The notes beneath the pieces are model-generated. The model was not told where the DNA came from. It saw only the letters and a program-made list of their open reading frames with translations, and searched no databases. Below are positions 63,947 through 64,000 of a DNA stretch of 64,000 nucleotides, in pieces (the stretch's first letter is position 1; each line of letters starts with the position of its first letter). Position numbers and translations under genes: made by a program. The stretch is from JAFEDN01 sp965651935. Lineage in GTDB: Bacteria > Pseudomonadota > Gammaproteobacteria > Coxiellales > Coxiellaceae. The stretch is taken from positions 15,192 through 79,191 of the forward strand of contig CBFGTC010000007.1 in assembly GCA_965651935.1 (NCBI GenBank), written 5' to 3'.

Positions 63947-64000
63947 AGCCCGGATATTTCATTGTAGGATTTAAAAAGGAGTAGCGAAAATCTAACATTT

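Overview
The window is a stretch of gammaproteobacterial chromosome, most likely from the order Legionellales (Coxiella / Aquicella / Rickettsiella / Legionella relatives). The evidence is an LbtU-type porin, an EnhA-like L,D-transpeptidase, the local orders nadK-recN-grpE-dnaK-dnaJ and metG-rsxB-nth, a moderate-to-low G+C core, and several very A/T-rich orphan genes that resemble secreted-effector genes of intracellular Legionellales. Genus cannot be fixed from the sequence alone.

Layout. (1) 1-19001, minus strand: the division and cell-wall (dcw) cluster mraZ-rsmH-ftsL-ftsI-[orphan]-murE-murF-mraY-murD-ftsW-murG-murC-ftsQ-ftsA-ftsZ. A 1117-residue orphan is inserted between ftsI and murE, ddl and murB are absent, and murC is bracketed by two direct copies of an intergenic repeat. 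(2) 19002-24993: a 30-bp perfect inverted repeat, yajQ, a strongly signalled 60-residue small gene, an L,D-transpeptidase, hda with a DUF2066 gene, purM-purN and ihfB. (3) 25073-29731: a 662-residue orphan and the metNIQ methionine importer. (4) 30151-35583: dcd, apbC, then metG divergent from it, an orphan membrane pair, rsxB and nth. (5) 35587-43822: a MntA/HepT toxin-antitoxin relic, lbtU, pyrC-rnt, a 2-Cys peroxiredoxin flanked by inverted repeats, glyA-nrdR-nusB, radA. (6) 43942-49873: the initiator-tRNA/rimP/nusA/infB/rbfA/truB operon. (7) 49988-57977: an APC permease, proBA and grpE-dnaK-dnaJ. (8) 58205-63946: a 479-residue orphan, nadK-recN and a 545-residue orphan.

How it fits together. 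The core genes are housekeeping: septum and peptidoglycan synthesis, translation initiation, nucleotide and one-carbon metabolism, heat shock. Inserted among them, always at operon borders or within intergenic gaps, are A/T-rich orphans. Two of these, the 662-residue and 60-residue genes, share one promoter architecture: a 20-bp box with TTAA half-sites 11 bp apart, then 7 nt, then TAAAAT. It resembles the PmrA box that controls Dot/Icm genes and effectors in Legionella and Coxiella. The 1117-residue orphan ends in an acidic patch followed by a serine tail, as Dot/Icm substrates often do. These are inferences to be tested.

Other structure includes a dispersed intergenic repeat with a conserved GAATCGCGATTC core and variable but self-complementary arms. 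Several start codons (apbC, metG, murE, radA, purM) lie only 6-10 nt from a -10 box, suggesting leaderless or nearly leaderless mRNAs. apbC and metG are divergent with overlapping -10 boxes in a 17-bp gap.
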